Shown one piece after another: positions 10,549 to 20,822 of a stretch of DNA of 48,549 nucleotides (position 1 is its first letter; each line of letters begins with the position of its first letter). The position numbers were made by a program, and so were the translations under genes. The stretch is from positions 509,746-558,294 of the forward strand of contig CDMY01000275.1 in NCBI GenBank assembly GCA_001179505.1. Reading direction: 5' to 3'. Below the pieces are notes generated by a model. It worked only from the letters and a program-made list of their open reading frames with translations, did not search any database and was not told where the DNA came from. Source of the DNA: Vitrella brassicaformis (Eukaryota > Sar > Vitrellaceae).

Positions 10549-13500
10549 ATGAGGTGTGTCGTGCCGCAGCTCCTCTTCATCGTATGGGTGTGTACCGCCC
10601 AGGAGCCAGGTCAGTGAGACAGAAGCAAGGAACAGCGGGCCTGGTCGAAAGCCTTGTTTTGCTCCTTCGTAGGATGCCTCCTCGAGGAGAACGTAGATTA
10701 CGCAGCGGGTGCAGACATCGAGGCGGCTAGTAGTGGATTCCCTTCTCATCTGCGCTGTGCCGACTGGTGCGCAGTCACGGAACGCTGCGAATACTGGGTT
10801 CACGTGGGTTTCGGAGACGACGGGATGTGCTTTCTCAAGACTGCCCGAGAGCCAGTGATGCCCAGGGCAGCAAACCCTGACGAAGGCTTACAGGTGACGG
10901 CTGGCAACAAAGCATGCGGAGATCCTTCCAGCATGGTCGCGAAAGGTTCGTATGCTTGCACAAGATTGGGGGGCTGCCTTGTGATTGGTCGCTCGTAACC
11001 ACTGCAAATGCTTTTTGTTTGATTCTCTGCAGGTTGTATTTTGGAGGAAAACGTTGACCGTGCCACAGATTCGGATACGGACCTTAGGGCGGCAATTAGT
11101 GGCTTTCCTGAATATCTCAGTTGCGCCGACTGGTGCGCTGGCACAGAGGGCTGCGAATACTGGGTTCACTTGGGTACTGGAGACGATGGTTCGTGCTGGC
11201 TCAAGACAGCCAGAGACCCTGCTGTTCATCCTGCGCCGGATGAGGACGGCAGGAAGTTCACGGCTGGCAGCAAAGCATGCGGAGACCCGGAAAATATGTT
11301 GAGAATAAATGGTCAAGGTATGCCTAACAGGTCAGAGAAAGCGTGTGATTGGTATGTCTTAATCGCTACAGATGACAGCTCCGGCTCGGATGAAAGTGCT
11401 GGGTGTTTCTCTTCGAAGACAGCATCCAATGCGCCAGTAGTTTACCATCGGCAGTGGGTGATAGGCAACGACGTACATCTGTATTGGATCTTCGCTTTTG
11501 TTTTTAGTTGTGACGCGGTTCAAAAGGGATATCAAACTGCAAATTGGTGCCAGGTCCAGTGTATGGGCAATCCCGACTGCAACGCTTTTGTCTACCAGCT
11601 AAAGAAGGGGCACTACAAACATACCGGTAGGTTCACGCCGCATACGGGACAGCCACCTGAAAACGTACCTCGTCCCCTGTGCAGACCCTAACAGCGTGAA
11701 CCAGGTCGACTGCTTCCTTCTTGCCGACAAGGGCGACACATTCACTCCGGGGAAGAAGGAAAGGAACAAGGACCTGGAGTTCACATTCGGCCCCAAATAC
11801 TGTCCGGGAGAGGGTAAGCATCTAGGGCCTGACAATCGCCAATTAGACCGTGGATGGAAAACTATTTCTGGGTCGTCTCGTCCATCAGAGCCCCCTTGGG
11901 ACAAGCCTATTGAAGAGTGGCCTCTGCGGATCAATGCCGGCGGCCCGCCCCACGAAGATGTGTACGACAAGGAAGTGGCGACAGGACAAATACTTCACGG
12001 AGCAAGCCGGCCCTACGGGTCTCTATTATGAAAAGAAATTCGTAAGCCGTCACATAAGCGCGCTTCAGAAACGAGCGCTTTGTACCGTTCGTTTCTGAAT
12101 CAGACGAAGTCTCGTCCTATGGAGCCCCTCGCCCACACGGGTCGTGAGGATTTTGTCTACTCGATACCAGTGGAGTCCCCCGTCGCCGTCGTCGTCAATC
12201 TCTACTTCGCTGAGGTAAACAGACGTGTCCTCGCTAATCAAAGCATCGTTGGTGACAAGGATATGTACGATAGGTCATCCACAAAGGGAAACCGGGACAG
12301 CGTGTCCAAAACGTCTTCGTAGAGAACAACCAAGTGCTCAGTGATTTTGACATCTTCGCCACAGCTGCGGCTCTCATCGCCCCCGAAGGCACCAAGGTAT
12401 AAAAGACCGGATTGACCCAGAACACCTATCTGCAACCTTCAATTGTCTTTTCGCCTGCCATTCCTTCTGAAAGGAGGTCAGGTATATATCAAAGGACACG
12501 AGAACGCAGGATGTCGTTGGCAACTCCACCGTGACTGTCTACAACGGCCCAGACGAGCCCTTCGGCACCATCGTCAAAGTCGAGACGCCCATGGCGGTAA
12601 TCGAGGACAACAGCATTGACATCAGAGGCGATGCGGTGAAGGGCAAGTCATGGCTCACAGCCGTCGAGGTCTACGCCACAGAAGTGGTGCTGGATATCAC
12701 CGTCACGGCTGATAGCCCCACACAGACGGAACCGTTCACCGCAATTGCATTCGCACCGGGAACGCCCACACAGGTGTGTCAAATCGAAAGAGTCCCAGCA
12801 CTCCACTCAACAACCCTCCTGCCTCTCTGGCTCACGGTGTGTTCTTGCCTGTCAGACGCTCACGATTGAGAACAGGGACAGCCGCGACGTGAAGCTTCCC
12901 ATATCATTCGAGGGTGGCAGCGATGCCCAATTTACTTTTGTGCCCACGGAGGTCATACTCAAGGCGGGAGAGACTTCCACCGTCCACATCACGTGGACTG
13001 GAGCCGATACTGCGGATGGCCCTGTCGTCACCTCGCTCAAGCTATCCAAACACGTAACAGAGAAGGGATATCCAGCGAGTGTGCCGACGTGTTCCTCTCT
13101 CTGTCGCAGCTTCGTGTGTTAATTTCAGCCGATGTAATCAGTAAGGAGGCCATGCTCGACGTGCAGAGCGGCATACAGATGGGTCTCATCACTCCTCTGA
13201 GCTATGGGGGCAGCGGCAAGGGCATCCAGGCGCCCCTGTCGTCAAAGAGAACAGTCACCATCACACGGGTAGTGGCGTTCGGCTCGGAGGATGCTATCCA
13301 GGTGTCCATTCCTGGCACATTTACCGTGGAGGGCCCAGCGGACATCACCTTTAAGGAGCCGCGGACATCACCTTTAAGGAGCCGCTAAAGGTCACGTCCA
13401 AGGCGGCCATCCCCATGCGTATCGGATTCGCTGCCGACAATGCTGGGGACTTCGAGCTCATTGTGGCCTTCATGGGCCCTGACTTCGAGACCAGGTTCAT

Positions 13501-16500
13501 GGCAGTGACGGGTCGCGGTGTCAACAAGGGGGAGCCCCACTATCTGCATCCAGTGCTGGACCTGCCGCCTGGCGGCTACGTGGTGGACTACGATGGCGAC
13601 GGGAAAGAGAGTCTCCTGCTCATGGGGCACTTCAGCCACACACACGAGCCAAAAATGGTTAGCCGTGAGAAAAGGATGCGCAGGTATGCACAAGTGAATT
13701 GATGGGTTTATCTGCCTGTGTCTCTAAACAAGAGTGTAGAGAAGTGGACGTACAGCGTGAACGGTCAAGTTGTGTCCAGCGGTGTCGACAAGGACATTAC
13801 TGAGGAATATGATACTGGTGTTTACACAGTCCAGCTCACCATTGAAGACGGAGAGGCAAAAACACTCGCGGACACAGGGAGGTATGCAGCCACACGCAAC
13901 GAATGCAACACCCATCCGTGCTTGCCTACTTCTGGCATGCCATTTTTTGTCTTTCTTCCCTCCTCTATCCTCCTTTCAGTGTGGCTGTTGTGCCCATCGA
14001 CAAGATCCCCGGTTGTGCGGCTTTTCTTTATAAGCCCCCTTCGTCGCAGCTCAGCGGGTTCTTTGAGGCGCCCATGGACGGCTTCAATCTCAAGATTGGC
14101 GGCACGACACTTGAGCCGAAATGGATCGGCAGCAGTCTCGACAACGGATGCGAATTCAAACCCGACGGTCGGACTAATAACATCATGGGGTCACCCTTCA
14201 AGCAGGATGTCATTCTCAGAGCTAAGGTCGGCGCCGGAGCTTCGCATGCCATGAGGGGAGTGAATGAGCTTGTATGTATGTCTTGTATCCGTTGGATGGT
14301 GAAGGGTACCCTAAAGGTGAATGACGGCATGAAGAATAACAAAGGGGAGGTTCCGATCACCGTCAACGCAGAGCCGGCCGTCCAGACGATGCTGTGGGTC
14401 GACGGCAAGCCTTTTGCACTCGGTAAGGGCAATGCCGAAGCCGAACTTGCCAACGGGGCCCATCAATTTGAGATCAGCTGGCTCATTAAGGACCCGGCTT
14501 CGAAGCCTCTGTCGGTAGGTGCTGTTGTGTAAGTAAGACAAGAGGAGGGGATGGGGAGTGAACACGCGCGAATCCGTACTTCGCTCAGTTGCATACGAAT
14601 GGCGAGGCGGCGGCTATCGATGAGATCTCCCACAGCCAGCAGGAATACACTCCGTTCATCAACCGCATCTCCCCCACTAAAGGGCACGTCTCCGGCGGCC
14701 AAAAGATAACTATCGAGGGTGCCGGCTTCATGAATCCCGATGCGGTCAAGAGGGGTGCCTCCCTTCTCTTTGGCAAAACACCTGTCGACTACCTCACGGA
14801 CACTCGGGTCCTCAAAGCTTCTGGCACAGAGATCGTATACGAGATTCCGCCAGGGGTGAGCGTGCAAAGACTGGCTTAGACCTGTGCGTCGTCTTTACGT
14901 GTTCGTTGGATAACAGGAGGAGGGCGAGCTTTCTGTGTCCGTCAAGACCCCTCATGGTGTATCGAACAAGAAGCGTTTCGGGTATTCTAGTCGTGTGCCC
15001 CCCGCTCTTAAGTGGACCAATCAGACCATCTTACTTACCTTGGATAGTGAAGCACCCCTGAAACGCAAGCGGGGTCGCAAATTCAACGGTACACTTTCTA
15101 GAAGACATGCCGAAATTACATTGTATGCCTCTCTCTCTATCTGCGTGTGTTGTCAGGCTCGCTGACCCAGGGCGAGTGGGGCCCTGATTGTCGCCTATAC
15201 ATGAGTGATATCGGCGGCGGCATCCGGGCGCTTGAGCGGACCTCGAACGACGACATCGACGAGGAAAACCTGATCGAAATCACCACCACCATGGTCCGTG
15301 AGTGGAAAAATGCCTTTGAACAGCTGTCAACCAACTGTGGCATGCTTCAGGAAAAATACCCTGGCCACGCCATCACTGGCTTCGGATGTCAGGCTAACCC
15401 AAGGGCTAACATATGAAACCATGTTGCGTTCTCCTGTCCCCTGCCTATCTCAGTTGACCCCTTTGGCGACCCTGACGATCCAGAGATCTACGTGGCACAC
15501 GCTCCCATGTTCCAGTGGGTACGACACGAGAGAGGGACCCGGCCAGGTGCACACGTGGATTTTCCTCTTTCTAGCAGGGAGGAGACTGCTTCAGCCAAGA
15601 AAACGACACCGCCGAGTTCCTCGGTGTGTTGAGTAAACTGAAGGGTCAGTGTAGGCACACATGCAGACACGGATGCACAGATCACTGCTGGTGGCGATGG
15701 TGCACCAGGTCCCCCTGACTTCAAGCATCATGAAGTGGTGCTGGACGGCCTGCCCATGTCCAACCACGACCACGGCCTGAACGGCATATCATTCGACAAC
15801 AGCGGCAACCTTTACTTTCCCATCGGTGCCATGACCAATATAGTACGGACACGCGCTACACTCACATCGCTGGCCATGCCTTTCGGATTGTCATCCGTCA
15901 TGTTCATCCGTGCTCCTCCAGGGCTGGCCCGCATGCATCCTTGGCGGTTTGCCAGAGAGCCACTACTCAGCTGCCATCATCAAGGTGGAGTTGAGGAATC
16001 CAAAGCGCTCCAAAACGCTGGAATGGGTCGACTACTTCACAAGAGAGCTCATCGGGAACCCCAACCAAGTCAGTGGAATCCGACAAATTCGCGTGGCAAT
16101 CCAGTTCGTATTGTGACATTTTTGCAGTTGGTTGCAGATACGTACGATGTGGCCCCGTGGGTCACGGGCGTGTATCCCCACTCATTTGGGTTCCGTAACG
16201 CCTACGACACGGTCTATACGACAAAAGGGCAGCTGTGGGCATCTTCAAATGGCTGGAACGAGGGCTACGGCCTGGCAATAAACGGACCACCGGAGTCGGG
16301 CTGTACGTTCGACGGCTGGGATAAGTCGAGCTTCGCGAGTCCGGACAGAGGCGAGGCTTTGGACGGGGCGACCGGGGCGGAAAGATTTCATGTCAATGGG
16401 GTGGCATTCACGTGTCATCAGGCATAAATCCGTTTTGGAAGGGGGAGAAGAAGTGCCGGCCAGTGTTGGAAGAAGACTGGACTGACCCCGATCGCATCTT

Positions 16501-17524
16501 CCAGACCTTTTCCAATGCCTACCACGGTCTTCCAAACGCCGCACGTGCCCGCAACATGAAGGACGACCGGCAGTGGTACGTCAAGGACGCCGACGCCCCA
16601 CATGACCCACCGAGGTTCCACCAGGGGTATCCATGGGAGTCATCCACTAACGGAATCGCCGAGTTCAGGGGTACAAAGCAGATCGGCACTGCATTATCCC
16701 CTGCATCCAATCCTTCCAGGCAATTGCTTTGCCGGAGCCATGCGTGGCGACTTGCTGGGCGCCAAGTGGAGCGGCTGGATCTGGCGGGTTGACATTCCCT
16801 ACCTGGACGAGGAGGAAGGAGACGACGTTACGATTTCAAAACTCGAGGGAGCTGAAGTTGGCGGACTGGAGGTACGCACGATGCAAAGGGAGACACACGG
16901 ACACGATACGCATGGTTTGCAGGTGGTGTACGGCCCAGGGTGCAGTATCTTGACGTTGGATTACACGCACAACAATCTCAAGCACATCATGGCCGACGAC
17001 GAGGACGCCAACTCTAACTCCGGACCTACGGCATTCGGTGAATGAAGATGCCATTTAAATGGCTTGCTCCGACGCTCATGCATGTCCGTACGCTTGTCGC
17101 TCGGTCGCTTAGACATCACACCCTGGAGGGGCAACTACCGATTCGCACAAAAGATCGTCATCGGTAAGTGAGAATGCACGCACTGCCTTCATGTTACGGA
17201 TGGCATCTGCGTATGCAGGTGGCTACAATTTGAACGGCCAAGGCGAGACGAAGCCTCCGATGCACCGTAAGGCCAACAAATTGGTCATCGATGGGGTCGA
17301 GTGTAGCATCACCTCTCAAAGCGTAAGCACAATAGAGACTTACTCACGTCGTGACTTGGTGCCTGTCTGCGTAGGACACACGTATCGAGGGTGTGGTTCC
17401 CGCTGTGGAGAGCCCTGCTCACGTTGAGGAGCTCGTGGATGTGGTCTTGCACTTCAATGATGGCACAGAGTCGGTACTGCTGGACTCGTGGCTCTGGGCT
17501 GACCCAGGCGATGCAATCAACTAG
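10549..17524 (+). CDS. Giant secreted mosaic protein: 3 PAN/Apple, malectin, ASH/MSP, PKD-like, IPT, GSDH-like propeller
   Basis: Twenty-nine exons join in phase to 1693 aa, starting at a signal peptide (VVPQLLFIVWVCTAQ) and stopping at 17522-17524. Order: PAN/Apple 1 and 2 (about residues 21-110 and 112-205, each with RCADWCA or SCADWCA...CEYWVH...KACGDP), PAN 3 (about 235-318, WCQVQC...CNAFVY), malectin (about 355-550, RINAGG...VVVNLYFAEV...VFVENNQVLSDFDIF), one or two ASH/MSP-like beta domains (about 557-790), VDYDGDG, PKD-like (GVYTVQLTIEDG), IPT (INRISPTKGHVSGGQKITI), propeller (NHDHGLNGISFDNSGNLY, HSFGFRNAYDTVYTTKG) and a final IPT-like unit. Malectin and PAN domains bind glycans or proteins outside the cell, so a matrix or cyst-wall role is plausible but inferred. 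Oddities: a 23-bp tandem duplication at 13338-13383 must be spliced out (intron 13302-13378) or it breaks the frame, and several 3' splice sites end AAG. Confidence 0.8.
13338..13383 (+). repeat. 23-bp exact tandem duplication inside the mosaic-protein gene
   Basis: Units 13338-13360 and 13361-13383 are identical (GCGGACATCACC then TTTAAGGAGCC). 23 is not a multiple of three, so reading straight through stops soon after at about 13388. Skipping 77 nt from 13302 (CAG/GTGTCC) to 13378 (TTTAAG) restores phase. Confidence 0.95.
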
Positions 17525-19126
17525 ACATGCAAGCCAACAAGACATTTGAGAAGCACAAAAGGAGTCTCTTTTGGGCTCGTCCGCCTGGCGAGATGAGAGA
17601 GTACTTTTCCGATGGAGATGTGATGATTGAACAGCTTTGGGATTGGCGTTTTCGTGTTGTGATGTGCTGTCCACCACGAAACACCGCAATGTCATTCGGA
17701 CCAGAGCCTTGGCGAAAGCCAAGGCTCTGATGAGCCAGCCATCAATCAAACACCCGGAAAAAAGGGGAACCGGCTTTGTGTCCTTAACCACATTCGGTGA
17801 CTCATTCATATGTCACATCACGAAAGCCGCCGATAAAAGAAGCCACAAGACTACCCATAGCGGACCTTGAGCTGATCCTCTTCAGGTACCGCACAAGCGT
17901 GGGTGAGAAGGTCTGTGTGACTTCTTCTGGGTCTTGTGGCGTTCGCGTTCCGTCTTTGAGCTTGTCAGGCCTCCAAGAGGCAGAGACGGGCCGGCGTGAA
18001 CTGTGCGCCACTTCGGCTCACGATATTCGGCGTGCGTGTCGAGCTGTCGTGTCGGAGCAGAGTCATTGGCGCCGTGCCCTGTCGTGTCCAATCACTGGCC
18101 ACAGGCTACTCGACGACCGATTGACGCACGTCCGCCACCAGGTGACTGGTCAGCCCAAAAAATGACTTCGCTCCCATGTATTTGTTTGCGTCTGTCTCTC
18201 TTCTCAGTGCTCCTTTGGTTTCCGCTCTGTCATCGACGGCTTAAACTGAGAGCGGCGTTGATCTCTTAGGCACAGATCAAATGTGGCGCGCCAGGGCCAA
18301 CCAGGGCCCCCCAACAAAAAGACACACGCACACACACAACACGCAAAAAGAACAAAAACTTGAGAACAGAGGTGATTAAAAACATCGCAAACTCAAGGGA
18401 GGAGCTGGACGGGGTGGGTGTATGGGATGTCCTTGTCGGTCTCGTTGCCGCTTTCCGTTCTCTTTGTCATCAGCTCCACATTAGAAAAACACTGTGGCAA
18501 AAGGTTCTGCAGCCTGGGTTCATTCGGCTCGGCCCTTTCGGGGCTCCCCCAACGACACCTGTTAGGCGGTAGGCTTCGCCCGAACGTGTTTGACCCCGAA
18601 AAACGGAAGGTGATACATCAAAGAAAATCGCGCATGTCTCTCGCCATTCATTCATTCATTCATTCCTGCCTTCACGAACACGGACGCACATTGACCCGCA
18701 GCAAACCCACACAGCCGCTGATTAGAAAATATCGTCGTGTAGGGAGGGGCAGACAAGCGATGCGATGCGTGTGTGTGACGTGCCTGCCTGTGTCGTGTAT
18801 GCTTAATGCGTAAGGTAGCGTAAGGGAAGGACGGACGGACAGAGCGATGTCTTGGCCGATTCACGGACTAGCTGTGTACGTCTTCTGCCGGACTCTGCAA
18901 ATGCGATTATTGAGTCATGAGCTAGGCAGGCAAACAAGCAAAACAGACGGGCCACAGGTAACTTAGTATTCCGCATTTGGTGCGTTCGGGCCTTCCTCCT
19001 CCCCTCCTGGAGATATGTATAATAGCCTGGCGATATATATATATAAATATACATCCCTGTTCTCCCCTCTCATTCATTCATCTAAGGCAGCCGTGTTTTC
19101 ACCATACAGAGAGAGACGGCCACACG
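17525..19126. other. Intergenic, no gene seen
   Basis: This contains the perfect hairpin at 17702-17729, a CATT repeat at 18647-18664, CACA-rich DNA near 18320-18340 and an AT run at 19031-19050. Open frames here have no recognisable domains and no consistent splicing. Confidence 0.5.
17702..17729. other. Perfect 12-bp hairpin with GAAA loop
   Basis: CAGAGCCTTGGC (17702-17713), loop GAAA, then GCCAAGGCTCTG (17718-17729). All 12 pairs are Watson-Crick and the loop is a GNRA tetraloop. It lies about 180 bases past the stop of the mosaic-protein gene, so it could sit in that transcript's 3' UTR or be a free-standing structured RNA. Confidence 0.85.
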
Positions 19127-19560
19127 AAATGAACAAACCAACCCATTCCTCCAACACAGACTTCACGTATATGAGTGCCTTGGTGCACTGCGCCATGGCA
19201 TCATACTCTGACTCACATGTACCCTATGCAGCAGTGGGCTGGACGCGCCATCCATGAACACCACATGACCATCAGTCGACTTTGCTCCTGGCTGGTCAGT
19301 CAGTGACGCATCAGCATAGCCATCCAGATTGAAACAGCCATACGCATGTCATCCACATCCACTGTGTCCCATTCACCGCCAGAAAAAGTGATCCCTAGCT
19401 CCCGTGTCCCCTTGATGTGACGCAGCACATGATTACACGCATGTACATGAACAGGTGTTGGTGCAACCAACACACGAGCAGCACGGATCACGCAAAGGAC
19501 AGATAAGGCAATGAACAGTTCGTAGTTGAGAATCTGGGTGATGTGAGTACCTTTTTGGCC
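19127..19560 (-). pseudogene. Decayed Ty1/copia RT-RNase H fragment
   Basis: Read on the minus strand from about 19560 down, broken frames spell the end of a copia polyprotein. First comes the block before RNase H (PTPVHVHACNHVLRHIKGT), then the RNase H start (DGYADASLTDQPGAKSTDGH), then its later acidic block (SEYDAMAQCTKALIYVKSV). At least two frame changes separate these pieces, near 19335 and 19200. No intact gag, integrase or full RT is present. Its sequence differs from the copia element at 25.5-29.1 kb, so it belongs to another family or is much older. Confidence 0.75.
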
Positions 19561-19704
19561 GTGTCCCTCCGGTCCCTCTCTGAATACTTCTGAATATTTT
19601 AATGTGCGTAGTGATGCGTACTCACAGGGGAGCTAGCGAAGATAGCTGGCTTCCCGTATCGATCTGTAGTCGGCAGGACAGGCAGGGATGTCGGGTCGCT
19701 CATC

Positions 19705-20822
19705 ATGGATAGCGGAGGCAAGAGTGCAGTGTTTTGTCCAAAACGTTACATGTATAACGGCTGCGGATTTGTCAACTCGCTTTTTCCAGACATACGAATG
19801 GCATTGAGGCTGCGCAATGTGGCAGATTACAAGCCCCTGTGCCATTGCCTCGAGGGCAAAAGGCTGTTGTGCAAGGACGATGGTGACAGGAAGGCCCCGA
19901 AGCCGAATGAGGCTCTCGTGGCCCTGCTGCTTATTCGACTGCGACAGCTGCTTGATCAGGTCGAAGAGAAAGCAATCGACCTGTCATCCACGTGTTGCGT
20001 GGAGCTGAGCATTGGGAAAGCTCTCAACCTCGAGGCTCAGGGACGGAAGGCGAGCCAGGAAGGCAAGTGGGTGTCGGGAGAGGTGCGTTTCAAGACCGCT
20101 GGTGCGCTTCAAGACGAGAACCGATCGTAAGACGTTCAATTTGGCGTAAACCCGGCCCCTGCTTCGGTTTCTTGCGCTTTCAGGTGTGTCAACATGCCAC
20201 TCGTGTGGCGGTACGTGCAGGCTGCGATTACGTGACTGTCGAGACACGCATGTCCACCCATAGAATACCGTTGCTGCTTTCTTCGCATTTCTGGCTTCAG
20301 GCTGCTGTGTGGCGGCTCGTCGTTGGAGCAGGCCACAGCGCTGAGCACCGCCGCGGCACCTGGATTCACTGGAAACGAGGTGAACTGTCCAGCCTGCGCT
20401 GCCTTCTCAGTAGGGCTTGGCAACGGTGTCGATTCGCCGATGAGCCGCCGCCTCCCGAAATGGCTGGTCAATATGACGGATGAGCTGTCGAAAAGGACCT
20501 TCAGGTGACATACCATTTTGATTCAAAACCATTGAGCGTGCCGTCATATGATCTGCCCTGGTCGTGGTTGTTAGGTTGGAGCTTTTCCTGCACCGCTTGA
20601 GACGCACCTCTGCACACGGTCTCATCGAAAGCAGCGGCGACTTACCGGTGTACCGCATCAACCACGTCAAGGTCAGGTTCTTACAATAGGAGCGGAGTAT
20701 CTTACTTTACTTCTCTGCAGGCGATGGCTCGAAAAGCCCTCCACTTCGTAAGACTCGTGTCCGATGGCTACGGGAACGAGGAGCACAAATGTTTGGACTT
20801 TGGCATTCGACGCCACGTGTGA
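19705..20822 (+). CDS. Unrecognised five-exon protein
   Basis: Exons 19705-20126, 20184-20210, 20301-20504, 20575-20671 and 20721-20822 join in phase to 283 aa. The second exon is only 27 nt. I recognise no domain. The protein has a Leu/Ile-rich helix (EALVALLLIRLRQLLDQVEEKAIDL), a Cys pair (CPAC) and several short basic helices (FLHRLRRTSAHGL). No signal peptide or membrane segment is evident. The start is uncertain: an ATG at 19798 gives a shorter N-terminus. It lies between retroelement remnants, so an element-borne or decaying gene cannot be excluded. Confidence 0.45.

Noticed and set aside
11814-11846. 33-nt intron starting GTAAGC in the giant gene
   Set aside because: Its length is a multiple of three with no stop and is shorter than other introns here, so it was kept as coding; transcripts could change this.
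11960-12058. Frameshift in the malectin region of the giant gene
   Set aside because: An 84-nt intron (11975-12058) restores phase and joins RINAGG...DKE to the LYRSF block, so a frameshift is not needed.
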